Positions 1 through 8,549 of a DNA stretch of 45,559 bases are shown piece by piece (within the stretch, counting starts at the first letter, position 1; each line of letters begins with the position of its first letter). The position numbers and the translations under genes are program-made. The notes below the pieces were generated by a model. The model was given only the letters and a program-made list of their open reading frames with translations. It was not told where the DNA came from and searched no databases. The DNA comes from RBG-16-66-20 sp035308765 (GTDB taxonomy: Bacteria > Pseudomonadota > Gammaproteobacteria > Burkholderiales > SG8-39), in the NCBI GenBank assembly GCA_035308765.1, contig DATGGA010000079.1:1-45559 (forward strand), read 5' to 3'.

Positions 1-1
1 C

Positions 2-721
2 GCGGGCAACGAGTCCGAGTGCAAGAAGAACGGCCTGAACATCGTGCTGGACGAGGGCTACTCGGCGAGCGCGCCGGACCTCTCCAGCCTCGTGACCAAG
101 CTCAAGCGCGCGCGGCCGGACGTGATCCTGCATACCGGCTACAACCCGGATATCACGCTGTTCCTGCGCCAGGCGAAGGAGCAGGGCCTGAAGTTCAAGG
201 CGATGATCGGCCACGGCGCCGGCCACAGCCAGATCGACAAGCTGCGCGCGACCTTCGGCGATGATGTCAATTACTTCCACTCCATCGACCCGGTCGCGGC
301 CCAGCTGCTCGATCCGAAGACGCTCAAGCCCGGCATGGGCGAGCTGACCAGGGAGATGGTCAAGCGCTACGAGGCGGTCAAGGGGCCGGGCGAGCTGCCG
401 CCGCACGTCTCGATGGGTTTCAACAACACCTACCTCTTCCTGACCGACGTGCTGCCGCGCGCCATCAAGAAATACGGCGGCTTCGATCCCGAGGCGCTCA
501 GGAAGGCCGCGCTCGACACCGACATCCCGCCGGGCGGCACCATCCAGGGCTACGGCGTGAAGTTCTATCCTCCCGGCACGCCGCTCGCGGGGCAGAACGA
601 GCGCGCCTTCGTCGTCGTGATGCAGTATGTGAACGGCCGCGGGCGCATCGTCTGGCCCCTGCAGATCCAGACCACCGACCCGGTGCTGCCGTTCCCGAAG
701 GGTCACGTGTTTGCTCCATAA
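2..721 (+). CDS. Branched-chain amino acid-type ABC receptor, 5'-truncated (LivK-like)
   Basis: This is the C-terminal part (239 residues plus stop) of a periplasmic binding protein of the LivK/Leu-Ile-Val receptor family; the start lies before the window. The visible part carries the second lobe, with strand-like segments around VILHTGYNPDITLFLRQAKE and FNNTYLFLTDVLPRAIKKYG, and ends in a short tail typical of receptors for aromatic or amide ligands. The reading frame is open from base 2. The TAA stop abuts the GTG of the next ATPase gene, so it belongs to the five-gene importer ending at 4052. The ligand cannot be read from the sequence; amino acids, aromatic acids and amides are all known for this family. 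Confidence 0.88.
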   Translation, partial: AGNESECKKNGLNIVLDEGYSASAPDLSSLVTKLKRARPDVILHTGYNPDITLFLRQAKEQGLKFKAMIGHGAGHSQIDKLRATFGDDVNYFHSIDPVAAQLLDPKTLKPGMGELTREMVKRYEAVKGPGELPPHVSMGFNNTYLFLTDVLPRAIKKYGGFDPEALRKAALDTDIPPGGTIQGYGVKFYPPGTPLAGQNERAFVVVMQYVNGRGRIVWPLQIQTTDPVLPFPKGHVFAP

Positions 722-1480
722 GTGTTGGAGGTTTCGCAGCTAGCGAAAAGCTTTGACGGCTTCGTTGCCGTAAACGGCGTTTCGTTCTCGGTCTCCGAGG
801 GCGAAATCCTCGGGCTGATCGGCCCGAACGGCTCGGGCAAGAGCACCACCTTCAACCTGATCGCGGGCGCGCTTGCGCCTACCTCGGGCTCGGTGCGCTT
901 TCTCGGCGGCGAGATCGCCGGCCTGCCGGCTTTCCGCGTCGCGCACGCCGGGATCGGGCGCACGTACCAGATTCCGCGGCCGTTCCGCAAGCTGTCGCTG
1001 ATCGAGAACGTCGCGCTCGCGGCCTATTACGGCCAGAACCAGAAGCTCTCCCGGGAAAAAGCGTATGCCGAGGCCGCCGGGTCGCTGCAGCTGGTCAACC
1101 TGCCCGCCGAGGAAAGCGCGCGCGTCGACGGGCTGGGCGCCGCGGGGCTGAAGAAGCTGGAACTCGCGCGCGCGCTGGCGACGCGGCCGAAACTGCTGCT
1201 CGCCGACGAATCGCTGGGAGGACTGGACCATTCCGAGATGGAGCAGGCCGCGGACATGCTGGCCGCGATCAGGGACAGGCGCGGCGTCACCATCGTGTGG
1301 GTGGAGCACATCATGGGCGTGCTGATGCGGGTGGTGGACCGCTGCGTGGTGCTCGACCATGGCGAGGTGATCGCCCAGGGCAAGCCGGCGGAAGTGGCGC
1401 ACGATCCGAAAGTGATCGAAGTCTATCTGGGCACCGACGCTGCGGACGTCCAGCAGACGGTCGCCGACAGGCAGAACTGA
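722..1480 (+). CDS. livG: ABC transporter ATPase, LivG-type
   Basis: Cytoplasmic ATPase (252 aa, GTG start directly after the upstream stop) that would power the importer together with the LivF-like partner. Walker A is GPNGSGKST near residue 36, Walker B is KLLLADES near residue 160, and the H-loop histidine lies in VWVEHIMGV. The signature segment reads LGAAGLKKLELARAL and lacks the SGG/YG glycines. As I recall, a LivG subgroup shows similar degenerate signatures while the partner ATPase keeps a canonical one, so this is probably functional asymmetry and not decay. Start choice is by frame and spacing; no strong ribosome-binding site is visible, which suggests translational coupling to the receptor gene. 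Confidence 0.9.
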   Translation: MLEVSQLAKSFDGFVAVNGVSFSVSEGEILGLIGPNGSGKSTTFNLIAGALAPTSGSVRFLGGEIAGLPAFRVAHAGIGRTYQIPRPFRKLSLIENVALAAYYGQNQKLSREKAYAEAAGSLQLVNLPAEESARVDGLGAAGLKKLELARALATRPKLLLADESLGGLDHSEMEQAADMLAAIRDRRGVTIVWVEHIMGVLMRVVDRCVVLDHGEVIAQGKPAEVAHDPKVIEVYLGTDAADVQQTVADRQN

Positions 1481-1481
1481 G

Positions 1482-2186
1482 ATGCTGTCGCTCAACAAAG
1501 TGTCGGCGGGCTACGGCGGTTTCCAGGCGCTGTTCGAAGTCAGCCTCGAAGTGAAGGCCGGGGAATCGGTCGCCGTGATCGGGCCGAACGGCGCGGGCAA
1601 GACCACGCTGCTGCGCGTGATCTCCAAGCTGATCGAGGCCACCTCGGGCGAGATCCGCATGGAGGGCCGCGCGCTCGCCGAGCTGCCCGCGCACGAGGTG
1701 ATCGCGCGCGGCATCGCGCACGTGCCCGAGAACCGGCGCCTGTTCCCGCGGCTGACGGTGGAAGAGAATTTGAAAATGGGGGCTTTTGAAGTTTCTTCCA
1801 GGAAGTTTTTCAGCCAAAGACTGGAATTCGTCTACGGCCTCTTCCCCAGAATGAAAGAACGCCGTGCGCAGCTCGCGGGCACCCTGTCGGGCGGCGAGCA
1901 GCAGATGTGCGCCATCGGGCGTGCGCTGATGTCGGGCCCGAAACTGCTGCTGCTCGATGAACCCTCCGCCGGCCTCGCGCCGGTGGTGGTGCAGGCCATA
2001 TTCGGCCTGGTGCGCCGCATCTGCGAGCAGGGCTACACCGTGCTGATCGTCGAGCAGAACATCCGCCAGGTGCTGAAGGTGGTGGGCCGCGCCTACCTGC
2101 TCGAGACCGGCCGCATCAAGGATTCCGGGCCAGCCGCCGAACTGCTGGGCTCAGAGCATATCCGCAAGGCCTACCTGGGGATATGA
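1482..2186 (+). CDS. livF: ABC transporter ATPase, LivF-type
   Basis: Second ATPase of the importer (234 aa). It has canonical Walker A (GPNGAGKTT), signature LSGGEQQMCAIGRAL, Walker B LLLLDEPSAGLAP and H-loop region VEQNIRQV. It starts one base after the LivG stop and its own stop overlaps the permease start as ATGA, so the genes are translationally coupled. Codons around 1761-1830 (protein segment ENLKMGAFEVSSRKFF) are much more AT-rich than the rest of the gene, with gct, ttt, gaa, gtt and tct in a row. The protein sequence there looks normal for the family. The LSGGE signature here complements the degenerate one in LivG. Confidence 0.93.
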   Translation: MLSLNKVSAGYGGFQALFEVSLEVKAGESVAVIGPNGAGKTTLLRVISKLIEATSGEIRMEGRALAELPAHEVIARGIAHVPENRRLFPRLTVEENLKMGAFEVSSRKFFSQRLEFVYGLFPRMKERRAQLAGTLSGGEQQMCAIGRALMSGPKLLLLDEPSAGLAPVVVQAIFGLVRRICEQGYTVLIVEQNIRQVLKVVGRAYLLETGRIKDSGPAAELLGSEHIRKAYLGI

Positions 2187-3052
2187 GCGACGTCTTCGAC
2201 ATCTTCCTGCTCGAAGCCGTGCTCAACGGGTTGCTGCTCGGCGGCCTGCTCGCGCTGCTGTCGCTGGGACTCAACCTGATCTTCGGCGTCATCGACGTGG
2301 TATGGATCTGCTACGCCGAACTGATCATGTGCGGCATGTACGCGGTGTACTACCTGCACGTGCAGTACCATTGGCCGCTGTTCGCCGCCATGCCCTGCGC
2401 CGTGGCGATCGTGGCCGCGCTGGGCGCGGCGCTGCACCAGTTCGTGATCCGCCCAGTGCTGACCGCCGAGCCGATCAACCAGCTGCTGGTCACGGGCGGC
2501 GTGCTGTTCTTCCTGCAGGCGGCGGCGACGCTTCTCTTCGGCATCGAGTTCAAGAACCTGGGCGTGACGCTGCCTTCGATCACGCTGGGGGAGATGTCGT
2601 TTTCCGCTTCGCGCCTGGTCGCGTTCTGCGTCGCGCTGGCCGGGATGGTCGGCATGTATCTCTTCCTCAAGCGCAGCTACCTCGGCACCGCGATCCGCGC
2701 CATCAGCCAGGACCGCGCCATCATGCCGCTGATGGGCGTGAGTCCTTCGCGCGTCTTCGTCATCACCTCGGCACTGGGCGGCGCGCTCGCGGGCCTCGCC
2801 TCCTGCCTGCTGGTGCTGCAATACGACGTCCATCCGGCGATCGGCCTGTCTTTCGGGCCGATCACCTTCCTCATTTGCGTGCTCGGGGGCCTGGGCAACA
2901 TGGTCGGCGGCTTCATCGCCGCGTTCCTGTTCGCGCAGTTCATCTCGGTGGGCGGCTTCTTCTTCCAGCTCGAGTGGGGCTACGTGTTTTCGTTCATTTT
3001 CTTCATTGCGGTCATGTTCTGGCGGCCGCGGGGCATCCTCGGCGGAAAATGA
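2183..3052 (+). CDS. livH: Branched-chain amino acid-type ABC permease (LivH)
   Basis: Inner-membrane permease (289 aa) of the LivH family. It starts inside the LivF stop (ATGA). Long hydrophobic segments begin at once (LEAVLNGLLLGGLLALLSLG) and about eight membrane spans can be traced. The conserved cytoplasmic loop with RAISQDRAIMPLMGV, which docks the ATPases, lies around residue 170. It is followed by ALGGALAGLASCLLVLQYDV and the family-typical glycine-rich stretch VLGGLGNMVGGFIAAFLFAQ. The protein ends FWRPRGILGGK, the usual LivH tail. It forms a heterodimeric channel with the LivM-like protein encoded next. Confidence 0.93.
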   Translation: MSDVFDIFLLEAVLNGLLLGGLLALLSLGLNLIFGVIDVVWICYAELIMCGMYAVYYLHVQYHWPLFAAMPCAVAIVAALGAALHQFVIRPVLTAEPINQLLVTGGVLFFLQAAATLLFGIEFKNLGVTLPSITLGEMSFSASRLVAFCVALAGMVGMYLFLKRSYLGTAIRAISQDRAIMPLMGVSPSRVFVITSALGGALAGLASCLLVLQYDVHPAIGLSFGPITFLICVLGGLGNMVGGFIAAFLFAQFISVGGFFFQLEWGYVFSFIFFIAVMFWRPRGILGGK

Positions 3053-3062
3053 AACGTACCGG

Positions 3063-4052
3063 ATGAAATACATCGCTCTCGCCGCTCTCGCCGCCGCTCC
3101 GCTACTTGGCATGGGCAACTACCCGCTGCATCTCTTGATCCAGGTGCTGCTCTGGGGCTACGTCTATACCAGCTGGTCGCTGATGGGGCGCCTGGGCATG
3201 ATCAGCTTCGGGCACGGCGCCTTCATGGGCATAGGCGCCTACACGGTGGTGATGCTCTGGAACCACTTCGGCGTCTCGCCGTGGCTGGGCGCCCTTGCCG
3301 CCTTCGCCGCCACCGCGGCCACCGCCTTCGTCATCGGCTATCCCTGTTTCCGCTTCAAGATCATCGGCCACTATTTCGCGCTGGTGACGCTCGCGCTGTC
3401 CGAAGTGACGCGGCTCATCATCGTCGCGCTGCGCGACCAGACGGGCGGGTCGCTGGGCGCGACGCCCGACCCCGCGCTGCACGAGGGCGCGACGGTGTCG
3501 CTGGCGGCGCTGCAGTTCTCCAACAAGCTGGTGTGGTTCTACATCGTGCTGGTGGTCTGGCTCGGGGGACTGTGGATCTGGCGGCTGGTGGACCGCAGCA
3601 TGGCCCGCATCGCGCTGCAGGCGATCAGCGAAGAGGAGGAGGCCGCGGCCTCGATCGGCATTCATGTCACGCGCGCCAAGCTGCGCATCACCATGATCTC
3701 GGCGCTCATGACCTGCGCGGGCGGCGTGCTCTACGCGCAGTACCAGCTCTACGTCAATCCCGATACGGTGTCCGGCATCGCCATCAGCCTGCAGATGGTG
3801 TTCGGCGCCATCGCCGGCGGCATGTTCGCGCGGCTCGGGCCCACCGTGGGCGCGGCTTTCACGCTGCTGCTCGCCGAGGGCCTGCGCTACGCCTTCGGCA
3901 ACCGCTTTCCCGCGCTCGACAGCACCATCTACGGGGTGATGCTGGTGCTGTTCATCATTTTCATGCCCAAGGGCATCCTCGGCGCGCTCGAGGAGGGCTG
4001 GCGCCGGCTCAACTTCCGGTTTCGCGCGCCTAGAGCAGCCGCTCCACGCTGA
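3063..4052 (+). CDS. livM: Branched-chain amino acid-type ABC permease (LivM)
   Basis: Second permease (329 aa), LivM family. I chose the ATG at 3063, 11 bases after the LivH stop. An in-frame start exists at 3006, but it lies inside livH and would add a hydrophilic leader ahead of the first membrane span. Family marks are the segment LGMISFGHGAFMGIGAYT near residue 45, the loop QAISEEEEAAASIGIHVTRAK around residue 180, and the glycine-rich VFGAIAGGMFARLGPTVGAA. The last 23 bases overlap the 3' end of a gene on the opposite strand. It is the last gene of the importer cluster. Confidence 0.92.
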   Translation: MKYIALAALAAAPLLGMGNYPLHLLIQVLLWGYVYTSWSLMGRLGMISFGHGAFMGIGAYTVVMLWNHFGVSPWLGALAAFAATAATAFVIGYPCFRFKIIGHYFALVTLALSEVTRLIIVALRDQTGGSLGATPDPALHEGATVSLAALQFSNKLVWFYIVLVVWLGGLWIWRLVDRSMARIALQAISEEEEAAASIGIHVTRAKLRITMISALMTCAGGVLYAQYQLYVNPDTVSGIAISLQMVFGAIAGGMFARLGPTVGAAFTLLLAEGLRYAFGNRFPALDSTIYGVMLVLFIIFMPKGILGALEEGWRRLNFRFRAPRAAAPR

Positions 4053-4767
4053 CGCCGCGCAGGTCCATCTCGTATTCGAGTTCTTCGATCGGCGGCCGGC
4101 AGTTGTGGCGGGTGATGCTGCTCGGCTGCACGCGCTGCTGAATTTTCGGCATCAGCGCATGGATGTCGTGGGCCGTGTAGATCTGCGTGGCTGTCGCCAG
4201 CCTCCAGCCCACCCCCAGCCGCTTCATGCGGTACTCCATCGTGTCGAGCACCCAATCGCTCTTGCGCTTCAGCCCGGCCAGCGACACGTCGCCGCGGGCC
4301 ACGATGTCCTCCGGGAAACGCCCGCCCTCGGGCCATTCGCCGCTGCCCGCGACGACGAAGGATCCGGTGCGCACCGAAGGCACGGTGTAGCAGAAGGCAT
4401 GAAAGCAGGGCTCGGCGGGCGGGTCCGTGTCGGGTGCGACGTTTGAGCGCGCCACCGGGTTCTTGGCGTTCCGGTACAGGCGCCATTTTTCCAGCACCGC
4501 GACGTAGCTCTTGTTGAAGTCCGCGAAGCCCTCGAAGCTGAACGGCTTCGGCGAGCGCAGCTCCGCGGCGCATAGCGCCGTCTTCGGCCGGTTCTGCCGG
4601 GCGAGAAACCTGGCGATTTCGCGGAAGCCTTCGGCCATCGGCACCGGGCGCCCGAAGCTCGCGCGCTCGATGGCGAAGTCGGGCAGCGCCACCACGCCCT
4701 GGGAGTAGGGAAACACGCCCTCTACGAAGGCGTAGCCGCCGTCGGGAAACGGAATGAGCGCGCTCAA
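4030..4767 (-). CDS. Conserved protein resembling 2-amino-5-chloromuconate deaminase CnbZ
   Basis: Soluble protein of 245 aa with a TTG start (bases 4765-4767 read caa on the plus strand) preceded by a GAGGAA ribosome-binding site about nine bases upstream. The N-terminus MSALIPFPDGGYAFVEGVFP and the segment KTALCAAELRSPKPFSFEGF match my memory of proteins annotated CnbZ, an enamine/imine deaminase of the 2-aminomuconate pathway. The ELRSPKPF block also recalls RidA-type deaminases. No signal peptide or membrane span is visible. It is transcribed toward the liv operon and overlaps livM by 23 bases, so it is not part of that operon. The family call is from memory of sequence style; the substrate is not established. 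Confidence 0.5.
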   Translation of the reverse strand: MSALIPFPDGGYAFVEGVFPYSQGVVALPDFAIERASFGRPVPMAEGFREIARFLARQNRPKTALCAAELRSPKPFSFEGFADFNKSYVAVLEKWRLYRNAKNPVARSNVAPDTDPPAEPCFHAFCYTVPSVRTGSFVVAGSGEWPEGGRFPEDIVARGDVSLAGLKRKSDWVLDTMEYRMKRLGVGWRLATATQIYTAHDIHALMPKIQQRVQPSSITRHNCRPPIEELEYEMDLRGVSVERLL

Positions 4768-4834
4768 TGTCGTGATTCCTCAATGTAACTCTACTATGAT
4801 GCGGCAGGCGTCGGGACCGACAGGGAGACGGCCG

Positions 4835-7180
4835 ATGGCGAAAGGCACCAAACGCGGGCACAAGGCACCGCCGAGAGCGCGGCGAAAGGCGATCGCGTCC
4901 GAAAAAACCGGCGCTTCCAGCGCCAAGCAGCAACTCGCCGATGCGCTCGCCCGGGAGGCAGCGACTGCGGATATTCTCAAGGCGATCGCGAGTTCGCCTA
5001 CGGACGTGCAGCCGGTATTCGATGCCATCGTGTACAGCGCGAAGCGGTTGATCGGAGGATTCTCGGCACTTGTCAGTCGCGTTATTGGCGATCAGTTGCA
5101 CCTGGTCGCCTATACACCGACAGACAAATCCGGCGACAGGGTGCTTGAGAAGAGTTATCCGCGGGCGGTTTCGGACGTGGGGGTTACCGGCACGGCAGTG
5201 CGGACCGGGGTGGTGAGCAACGTCGGCGATACGGAATCTGACCCGAATTTCCCGAACGAATTGCGTCTGATGGCGCGTGCGAGGGGTTTTCGCAGCATCC
5301 TGGCCGTACCCATGCTCCGTAAAGGCGTTGCCATCGGCACGATCAACGTTACGCGCCGGGAGCCCGGGCCCTTTACTGTTCAGCAGATCAATCTGCTCAA
5401 GACCTTCGCAGACCAGGCCGTCATCGCGGTCGAGAACGTGCGCCTGTTTAACGAGACCAGGGAGGCACTCGAGCAGCAGACGGCGACGGCGCAGATACTC
5501 CGGGTTATCAGCGGTTCGCCGAACGATCTCCGGCCAGTTTTTGATGCCATTCTGGGTAGCGCGGTCGGACTATGTGACGCGCACTTCGGCATTCTTAATT
5601 TGTATGACGGCGAGAGATTTCGCTCGGCCGCCCATCGCGGGTCGAACCCGGAATTCGAAAAATGGGTATTCGAACGGGGTGCGTTCAAGCCGGAAGCTTT
5701 TCTCCGGCGCATCATTGACGACCGGCAGCCGGTGCATGTTTCCGACATTCGGGAGTCGCAAGCGTATCGGGATGGCAGGCCGAATATAGTCAAGATGGTC
5801 GAGGTGGCCGGGGTGCGGACGTTTCTCGCCGTGCCGCTGCTCAAGGAAGACGGGGTGATCGGCAATCTCGCCATTTATCGTCCGGAGGTGCGACCGTTCA
5901 CGGAGAAGCAAATCGCGCTGGTCCGTACCTTCGCCGACCAGGCTGTGATCGCGATCGGGAACGTGCGTCTGTTCAACGAGACCAAGGAAGCGCTCGAGCG
6001 GCAGACGGCAACGGCGGAGATTCTCAAGGTAATCGCGAGTTCGCCCGCGGACGTGCAACCAGTGTTCGATGCAATCGTGCAAAGCGCAGCGCGCCTGTTC
6101 GGACGCAGGGCCGGCCTGAGGCTGACCGAGGCGGATGGGCTTCGTCGCCGGGCGCTGAGCGACCCGACGGCAGCGAGTTTGCAGAGCGCCGAGTTGATGC
6201 CGGTTGATCGCGAAAGTCTCCTCGGGCGGGTGGTGCTGGAGGGCAGGGCGATGCAACTCGCGGACACGCTTGCGCCGGACGCGCCTCCCTACGCCAAGGC
6301 GAACGCTCACGCGTTGAATTTCCGCGCCAATGCCATTGCGCCACTCATTAGAGATGGCAAAGTGCTCGGTGCGATCGGCGTGAATTCCCCGGATCCTGGA
6401 GCGCTGTCGGACAAACAGATGGCGCTGCTCGCCACTTTCGCCGACCAGGCGGTGATCGCGATCGAGAATGTGCGGCTGTTCCACGAGATCGGCGACAAGA
6501 GCCGGCTGCTCGAGATTGCTAACGAAGAGCGCCTGGCGCGCCTGAAGAGCTTCTTCTCGCCGCAGCTCGCCGAGCTGCTCGCTGCCGGCAAGGGAGAGGA
6601 GTTGCTCAAGACCCATCGGCGCGAGATCACGGTGCAGTTCTTCGATCTGCGCGGCTTCACCGCATTCACGGGCGCTGCGGAGCCGGAGGAAGTCATGGAG
6701 CTGTTGCGCGATTTTCATGGCGCGCTGGGCAGGCTGGTGATGGAGCACGAAGGCACGATCGAACGCTTCGCCGGAGACTCGGTGATGGTTTTCTTCAACG
6801 ATCCGCTGCCGGTCGAGCGGCCCGCCGAGCGCGCGGTGCAGTCGGCGCTCGCGATGATGCGCGCCTTTGATCCCATCGCGGCGCTCTGGAAGAGGCGCGG
6901 CTATGACCTTGGCTTGGGCGCGGGAATCGCGCAGGGCTTTGCCACGCTAGGCGCCATCGGCTTCGAAGGCCGTCGGGACTATGCCGCCATTGGTCCGGTC
7001 ACCAATCTCGCGGCCCGGTTGTGCGCAGAGGCGAAAAGCGGCCAGATTCTCGCCGACCGGAAGACGGTGGGAGCGCTGGAGGGAATTTTCGCCTTCGACG
7101 AGCTTGGCCCTATCGCGCTCAAGGGATTTGCGCAGCCGGTGCCGGCGTTCGCGCTGCGCCGGCAGCCGGTCCCGGCGTGA
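4835..7180 (+). CDS. Triple-GAF class III adenylate/guanylate cyclase
   Basis: Cytoplasmic signalling protein of 781 aa from the ATG at 4835, which has a GGGAG site eight bases upstream. An upstream in-frame ATG at 4754 lies inside the divergent gene and has no such site. Three tandem GAF sensor domains occupy about residues 44-207, 217-383 and 392-550. Each ends in a near-identical block (TFADQAVIAVENVRLFNE) and begins with ATA-IL--I--SP-D--PVFDAI. The catalytic domain spans about 595-775, with the metal aspartates in FFDLRGFTAFT and RFAGDSVMVFF and the transition-state Asn/Arg in PVTNLAARL. The lysine expected to read the purine appears as Arg (IERFAGD), so nucleotide choice is uncertain. 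GAF ligands are unknown. Confidence 0.85.
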   Translation: MAKGTKRGHKAPPRARRKAIASEKTGASSAKQQLADALAREAATADILKAIASSPTDVQPVFDAIVYSAKRLIGGFSALVSRVIGDQLHLVAYTPTDKSGDRVLEKSYPRAVSDVGVTGTAVRTGVVSNVGDTESDPNFPNELRLMARARGFRSILAVPMLRKGVAIGTINVTRREPGPFTVQQINLLKTFADQAVIAVENVRLFNETREALEQQTATAQILRVISGSPNDLRPVFDAILGSAVGLCDAHFGILNLYDGERFRSAAHRGSNPEFEKWVFERGAFKPEAFLRRIIDDRQPVHVSDIRESQAYRDGRPNIVKMVEVAGVRTFLAVPLLKEDGVIGNLAIYRPEVRPFTEKQIALVRTFADQAVIAIGNVRLFNETKEALERQTATAEILKVIASSPADVQPVFDAIVQSAARLFGRRAGLRLTEADGLRRRALSDPTAASLQSAELMPVDRESLLGRVVLEGRAMQLADTLAPDAPPYAKANAHALNFRANAIAPLIRDGKVLGAIGVNSPDPGALSDKQMALLATFADQAVIAIENVRLFHEIGDKSRLLEIANEERLARLKSFFSPQLAELLAAGKGEELLKTHRREITVQFFDLRGFTAFTGAAEPEEVMELLRDFHGALGRLVMEHEGTIERFAGDSVMVFFNDPLPVERPAERAVQSALAMMRAFDPIAALWKRRGYDLGLGAGIAQGFATLGAIGFEGRRDYAAIGPVTNLAARLCAEAKSGQILADRKTVGALEGIFAFDELGPIALKGFAQPVPAFALRRQPVPA
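4966..6500 (+). repeat. Three tandem GAF-coding repeats, period about 500-530 bp
   Basis: The DNA itself is recognisably repeated. Blocks starting near 4966, 5481 and 6006 encode the ATADILKAIASSP-like linker. Blocks near 5402, 5929 and 6433 encode TFADQAVIA(V/I)xNVRLF with mostly synonymous differences. Linker and domain boundary regions are far more alike than the GAF cores, which fits duplication followed by divergence of the ligand pockets. Confidence 0.75.
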
Positions 7181-7193
7181 GAAAATCGTACGC

Positions 7194-8240
7194 ATGAAGC
7201 GAAACCGGCTCGGCTCGAGCAGGCTCGAAGTGAGCGAAATCTGCCTCGGTACCATGACCTGGGGCGAGCAGAACACGGAAGCCGAGGGCCATGCGCAGAT
7301 CGAGTGGGCGCTCGACCGCGGCATCAACTTCATCGACACCGCCGAGATGTACCCGATCCCGCCGGCGCAGAAGACGCAGGGCGCCACCGAGAAAATCCTC
7401 GGCAGTTGGCTGGGGAAGAACAGGGCGAAACGCGCGAGCGTCATCGTGGCGTCGAAAATCGCGGGCCCCGGGCGGCGCGAATGGATCCGCAACGGCGAGA
7501 ACCGTGTCACGAAGAAAACCATCCCCTGGGCGATCGACGACAGCCTGAAGCGCCTGCAGACCGGCTACATCGACCTCTACCAGATCCACTGGCCCGAGCG
7601 CTACGTGCCGGCCTTCGGCGCCTGGCAGTACGACCCGTCGAAAGAACGCGAGGAAACGCCCATCCTCGAGCAGATCGAGGGGATGGCGGCGGCGATCAAG
7701 GCCGGGAAAATCCGCGCCTACGGCCTGTCGAACGAAACCGCCTGGGGCCTGTGCGAATTCACGCGGCTGGCCGGCGCGCACGGCCTGCCGCCGCCCGCCT
7801 CGGTGCAGAACGGCTACAGCCTCGTCAACCGGATGTTCGACGGCGATCTGGCGGAAGCGAGTCGCCGCGTGAACGTTCCGTTGCTCGCCTACTCTCCGCT
7901 TGCGATGGGCCTGCTCACCGGAAAATTAATGGCAAAACCCTGGCCGCTCAAAGCCCGATTGCAGAAATTCCCGGATTTCGGCGAGCGCTACAAGCGGCCG
8001 CGCGTGCTCGCCGCGGCGGCGGAATACCGGAAGCTCGCGCAAAAGCACCGCCTGCCGCTCGCCGGCGTCGCGCTCGCGTTTACCAGGAGCCGTTTCTTCA
8101 CCGCATCCACCATCATCGGCGCGACCTCGATCGCGCAACTGGAGGAATTGTCGGGATTCTTCGATATGAATCTGCCGCAAGAAGTCCAGGCCGACATAGA
8201 AGCGGTCAACGCGATCTATCCGAGTCCCTGCGCGCAGTAG
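7194..8240 (+). CDS. Aldo/keto reductase, Tas-like
   Basis: NADPH-dependent oxidoreductase of 348 aa, the usual length of the Tas subfamily (E. coli Tas is 346 aa). The start at 7194 is 13 bases after the cyclase stop; longer in-frame extensions run back into the cyclase gene. The catalytic tetrad is visible: Asp in FIDTAEMY, Tyr in the same block, Lys in VIVASKIAG and His in YQIHWPERY. The family segment PPAQKTQGATEKILGSWL is present, as is a C-terminal cofactor-phosphate region with SIAQLEELSGFFD. It is directly followed, with no gap, by a DUF3301 gene. The physiological substrate is unknown for most members. Confidence 0.9.
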   Translation: MKRNRLGSSRLEVSEICLGTMTWGEQNTEAEGHAQIEWALDRGINFIDTAEMYPIPPAQKTQGATEKILGSWLGKNRAKRASVIVASKIAGPGRREWIRNGENRVTKKTIPWAIDDSLKRLQTGYIDLYQIHWPERYVPAFGAWQYDPSKEREETPILEQIEGMAAAIKAGKIRAYGLSNETAWGLCEFTRLAGAHGLPPPASVQNGYSLVNRMFDGDLAEASRRVNVPLLAYSPLAMGLLTGKLMAKPWPLKARLQKFPDFGERYKRPRVLAAAAEYRKLAQKHRLPLAGVALAFTRSRFFTASTIIGATSIAQLEELSGFFDMNLPQEVQADIEAVNAIYPSPCAQ

Positions 8241-8549
8241 ATGTGGGAAGCGGCGGCCATCGTTCTGATCGTTGCGGGCCTCTATTTCTGGATCGACAGC
8301 CTGCGCGCTCGCGAAAGAGCGCTGGCCGCGGGGCGCGCCGCCTGCGAGCGCAACGGCCTGCAACTGCTCGATGAGACAGTGGTGGGCGCCGGGCTGCGTC
8401 TGGGGCGCAACGACGCGGGCGAACTGAGGATCCGGCGCGTGTTCGTCTTCGAATTCTCGGACAACGGCAACAACCGCCGCCGCGGCTCCATCGTGGTGCT
8501 GGGCGCCGACGTCCAGGACCTCTACATAGAGCCGTATCCCGTTCAATGA
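8241..8549 (+). CDS. DUF3301 membrane-anchored protein
   Basis: Small protein of 102 aa with one N-terminal membrane span (MWEAAAIVLIVAGLYFWID) followed by a basic helix (RARERALAAGRAACERNG) and a beta-rich soluble part ending FVFEFSDNG...GADVQDLYIEP. This is the DUF3301 pattern, common in beta- and gammaproteobacteria and of unknown function. It begins immediately after the reductase stop and overlaps the next gene by four bases (ATGA), so it is probably co-translated with the flavoprotein reductase. The soluble part would face the cytoplasm given the positive charges after the span. Confidence 0.75.
   Translation: MWEAAAIVLIVAGLYFWIDSLRARERALAAGRAACERNGLQLLDETVVGAGLRLGRNDAGELRIRRVFVFEFSDNGNNRRRGSIVVLGADVQDLYIEPYPVQ

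Noticed and set aside
2171..3118. Minus-strand frame opposite livH
   Set aside because: Glu/Arg/Gln/His-rich shadow of a membrane protein gene.
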